DNA of 7,282 nt from JANJWP01 sp049301335 (GTDB lineage Bacteria > Patescibacteriota > Gracilibacteria > BD1-5 > UBA2023): contig JBAQKV010000019.1 of assembly GCA_049301335.1 (NCBI GenBank), positions 1 through 7,282 on the forward strand, in the 5' to 3' direction. The notes beneath the pieces are model-generated. The model made no database searches. It saw only the letters and a program-made list of their open reading frames with translations, and was not told the DNA's origin. The stretch's first letter is position 1; every line of letters begins with the position of its first letter. Positions 4,871 through 7,282 of this stretch are shown in pieces. The position numbers were made by a program, and so were the translations under genes.

Positions 4871-5419
4871 CTATTCGTAAAACTTGTTGAAGAACGGGGC
4901 CATCGCCGCCTTCATGGCGACTTCGAACTCGTCCTTGCGGGTGAACATGTCTTCGCTCCACGCGCCCATCGACCCGTTTTCGCTGCGGATGTCGACCTTG
5001 CCGGAAAGTTCGGCCATTACCGGCCCGAGCTCTTTGCCTTCGACGTAAAGCATGCGCTCGATTGCGGAAGGAACTTCGATCATCGGCGAGATGCCGAAGT
5101 GCCCCTCCCCTTCCCTGTTTTGGACGTATACGGTACCGAAAAGGTACGCCTTGTCCCCGAAACGGCTGACGCCCCCCTCGATACCTACGTAATAATCGGC
5201 GTCCACCCCCTGTTCGAGCAGGCTGTTGGCGCGGTTCTTCGCGCCCTGCATGGTTTCTTCGATGGAAAGCGGCATGTCCGAAACGCCGGATTCCGTCTTT
5301 TCGCATACGAAGGTTTTTTCTCCGGCGAGCGGAGCGTAACGGGTGGCGCAGATTTCGAGACCGGCCTTGATACCGTCGACTTTTGGCGCGCGAGTGGTTC
5401 CTACTGCGAAAGTGATCAT
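4871..5419 (-). CDS. Inosine/xanthosine triphosphatase-like protein (YjjX/DUF84 family)
   Basis: A 182-residue cytoplasmic protein matching the NTP phosphatase family that hydrolyses non-canonical purine nucleotides such as ITP and XTP (Maf/HAM1-like fold); E. coli YjjX is about 170 residues. Visible motifs are the N-terminal strand FAVGTTRAPKVDGIKAG (4-20), GVSDMPLSIEET (45-56) with GAKNRA (59-64), and YYVGIEGGV (76-84). The last two form the nucleotide and metal site in the family. The C-terminal block SMGAWSEDMFTRKDEFE (150-166) corresponds to the conserved G-x-x-T/S-x-x-x-x-x-R segment. The likely job is cleansing of the nucleotide pool; exact substrates are unproven. It lies 30 bases after the stop of the coiled-coil gene, so the two are probably co-transcribed. 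TAG stop, no in-frame UGA, no clear Shine-Dalgarno. Confidence 0.85.
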   Translation of the reverse strand: MITFAVGTTRAPKVDGIKAGLEICATRYAPLAGEKTFVCEKTESGVSDMPLSIEETMQGAKNRANSLLEQGVDADYYVGIEGGVSRFGDKAYLFGTVYVQNREGEGHFGISPMIEVPSAIERMLYVEGKELGPVMAELSGKVDIRSENGSMGAWSEDMFTRKDEFEVAMKAAMAPFFNKFYE

Positions 5420-5449
5420 ACGTGGTTTTTGATGGTAAACGTGGGGATT

Positions 5450-7174
5450 TTATTCGTTTCCGTTCGGCGCGCGAACCGGAATGAGCGGCAAAACGAGCTC
5501 TTTCAGTTGGCGCTTCACCGGATCCTCGGCGACGGCGGTACGGATGTTCTCGGAAAGCCTGCCGAGGTCGACGTCCCCGATTTCGTATTCCGAGAGCATG
5601 TCGGCAAGGTACCCGATGGCGGAAAACAGCGGAAGGGTCTTCGCGGCATCGCGGAAAAGGTGGCGGATTCCCGTAACGACGCGCTCTTTCTTATTGCCCA
5701 TGGCCGTAGCTTCGCCACCGGAATACTCGTCGAGCAAGCATCCCCACTCCACCGAGCACATCTGGTCGAGGAAACGCTGGGGATGGTTGGAACGTCCTTT
5801 GGTCTTGAGGTAATTGAATACCGGATTGACGAGGTTGTTGGAATATTTTCCGCAGGCGGTGCCCGATTCCCCTCCGTTGACGTTCATTCCCGAAGAAGCG
5901 CCCTTCGTGGTGTTCTGAAGGAACCTCTCGAAGAAGGAGACGATTTGCCCGACGGCGGCTTCTTTGGTTTCGAAAGGAGCGTCGGAAAGCGCGAGGTAGC
6001 GCAGGAGGTCGTCGGCGGAAGCGCCTTCCGCGTCGCGTTCGATCCTCGCCATGAAAGCTACCGAATCGCGGACTTTGTCGTTTTCGCGTCGGGCGTCGGC
6101 CAGACGTTCTTCGAGCATGCGGACGTACGAAGCCTGTTCGGAAAGTTGGCGGGCATTGGATTCGTTCTGGGAACGGATGAGCGCGAGGTCGCCTTCGAGG
6201 GATTCGGCGTACGCGAGAAGCGTTTCGTCGCCCTTCGAGGCGGCTTCGGCGGCGCTTCTGGAATCGTCGACCGACGGATTCTCCACCGTTGTTTCCGGAA
6301 CGGCGAGGGATTGCGGATTCGCCTTGAGTTCGGCGATTTGGCGGTTCAGTTCGGTTATCTGATTGCGGAGTTCGCCGTTGCGGGCCGACGACTGGGAAGC
6401 GTCAGCGGAGGAACGCTCCGCTCTCGCTTCGGATTCGCGAAGCAGTCTCGCAAGGCGCTGGACTTCCTTCCCAAGGGATTCGGCTTTGGAAGATTCTTCG
6501 GTAAGCGCGTGGACCTTCGAAGCGAGGTCGTCCCTCGTTTGGGCGAGAGAAGTGGACGATTTTCAGAAAGCGGTCAGGAGAACCGCGAGGCGGCGGTGGA
6601 CCGACGCGGCGACGTCTTCTGGAGATTCGGGTTCTTTTCCCGCTTTCGAAGACATGAATTCGTCCAACGCCTTCACGTCTTTTCCGTCCATCATCCGAAA
6701 TACCGGCGCCAAGGTTTCGAGATTCGAAACGAACCCTTTGAAAAAATGGGCGCAGACGGGATCCAAAGACATGAGTTTCGCAGCTTCCCCCAAGAGCGCC
6801 TTCGCCGTATCCGAAAGGGTCCTTCCGAACGTTTTCGATTGGGATTTCGCGGGAAGTTCGGCAAGGTATTTCGACAGGGCGTTTCCTATCATGTGGCGCT
6901 GTTTCGCCATTTTCTTGGCTTCGCGTTCGATTTCGCGCCGCATTTCCCGCGGAAGTCCGAGTTCGCGCGCGGCCGAAGAAACGCCCGTTTCATCGGCTAT
7001 GAGGCGGACGAGCATCGAAATTTCGTACGAAAACCATTCCACGAGATTGGAACGGGCGGCTTTGATGGATATCTCGAGAAGCCGGTGTTCCCTATCGGAA
7101 ACGGTTCGGAGATCCGAGTATCCGTCATCGAGCAAATAGGCGTCGAGCAAACTTCCCGAATCGGTTCGTGACAT
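5450..7174 (-). CDS. Large coiled-coil protein, read through one UGA (Gly), function unknown
   Basis: A 574-residue protein with an N-terminal helical domain (about 1-200), a long coiled coil rich in Ala, Glu, Arg and Ser (about 205-290), and a Pro-containing linker near 290-316. A second coil (about 317-385) and a C-terminal globular domain (390-574) follow. The frame crosses one UGA (6563-6565), residue 204, in the context LLTAFGKSSTSLAQ. Standard rules would split it there into about 200 residues plus a piece restarting at a GTG near 6286. The frame between is fully open and reads as continuous coil (KVHALTEESSKAESLGKEV). There is no membrane segment or signal peptide, so it is probably cytoplasmic and structural or scaffolding. 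I do not recognise a family. The ATG at 7174 is chosen over 7198, because 7198 lies inside the -10 box. TAA stop; first gene with the DUF84 gene. Confidence 0.85.
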
Positions 7175-7197
7175 GCGGGCATGGTGAAATATCCGCA

Positions 7198-7225
7198 TTT
7201 ATAACCAACGGAAACACGTTGTCAA
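7198..7225 (-). promoter_or_regulatory. Strong promoter of the coiled-coil/NTPase operon
   Basis: -35 TTGACA (7225-7220), 16-base spacer, -10 TATAAA (7203-7198). The predicted start near 7191 leaves a leader of only about 16 bases to the ATG at 7174, without a Shine-Dalgarno. The -35 lies directly after the stop codon of the preceding gene. Confidence 0.8.
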
Positions 7226-7282
7226 TTACTTCGAGGTCATCGTGAATACGCCGTTTTCGAGAACCGTTTGGCCCTTCGAGAG
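7226..7282 (-). CDS. C-terminal end of a gene entering from the right
   Basis: The last 18 codons of an open frame, ending LENGVFTMTSK and TAA (7228-7226). Too little is present to identify a family. Assigned because the frame is open to the window edge, its stop abuts the next promoter, and its codon use (GAA, AAC, TTC, AAG) is like the neighbours. No terminator lies between it and the next promoter. Confidence 0.45.
   Translation of the reverse strand, partial: LSKGQTVLENGVFTMTSK

Noticed and set aside
5099..7171. Very long open frame of 690 residues on the plus strand
   Set aside because: It is the antisense of the coiled-coil and DUF84 genes. The minus strand has a recognisable NTPase domain, promoter and terminator. 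The long antisense frame is a by-product of codon use in GC-rich DNA.
7175..7198. Start of the coiled-coil protein at 7198
   Set aside because: That ATG lies within the predicted -10 box, so it would not be in the transcript.
1..7282. CRISPR arrays, insertion sequences, tRNA or rRNA genes
   Set aside because: I saw no spaced direct repeats, transposase motifs, terminal repeats with target duplications, or RNA gene signatures.

Overview
The window looks like a gene-dense bacterial chromosome segment that uses a non-standard code in which UGA is read as glycine. Under the standard code several genes break at UGA in the middle of recognisable domains. With UGA as Gly they become full-length proteins, and conserved glycines fall on the UGA codons (the NPGG-type turn of a SAM methyltransferase, the DLRGxFxRG motif of a tail-collar-like protein). 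Trp is always UGG, even in Trp-rich membrane proteins, and every supported gene ends in TAA or TAG. This is translation table 25, known from Gracilibacteria (BD1-5) and Absconditabacteria (SR1) in the Patescibacteria/CPR. Assignment to that group is inference; the base composition looks rather GC-rich for it.

Layout, right to left on the minus strand unless stated. (1) 7226-7282: last 18 codons of a gene entering from the right. (2) A strong promoter (7198-7225) drives a 574-residue coiled-coil protein (5450-7174) and then a YjjX/DUF84-type NTP phosphatase (4871-5419). (3) A bidirectional terminator (4828-4861) separates these from a convergent plus-strand gene (4257-4817) for a membrane-anchored protein with a tail-collar-like C-terminus. 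(4) Two consecutive two-gene membrane-protein operons (4109 to 3336 and 3151 to 2203) have the same design: TTGACA-N16-TATATT promoter, GAAAGGAG-like ribosome sites, and a CCCCCG/CGGGGG terminator. Three of the four proteins look paralogous. (5) A quieter stretch (1440-2105) holds two small unrecognised genes. (6) A promoter at 1358-1384 starts a roughly 195-base leader, then a SAM methyltransferase (568-1155) and ileS (1-555, cut by the window edge).

The two main results are the glycine UGA code and the leader of the methyltransferase-ileS operon. The leader contains a T-box-like antiterminator: a UGGUACC bulge between two helices. It overlaps an intrinsic terminator whose U-run abuts the methyltransferase start codon. 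Control of isoleucyl-tRNA synthetase by uncharged tRNA would fit this arrangement, but I could not identify a specifier loop with confidence.
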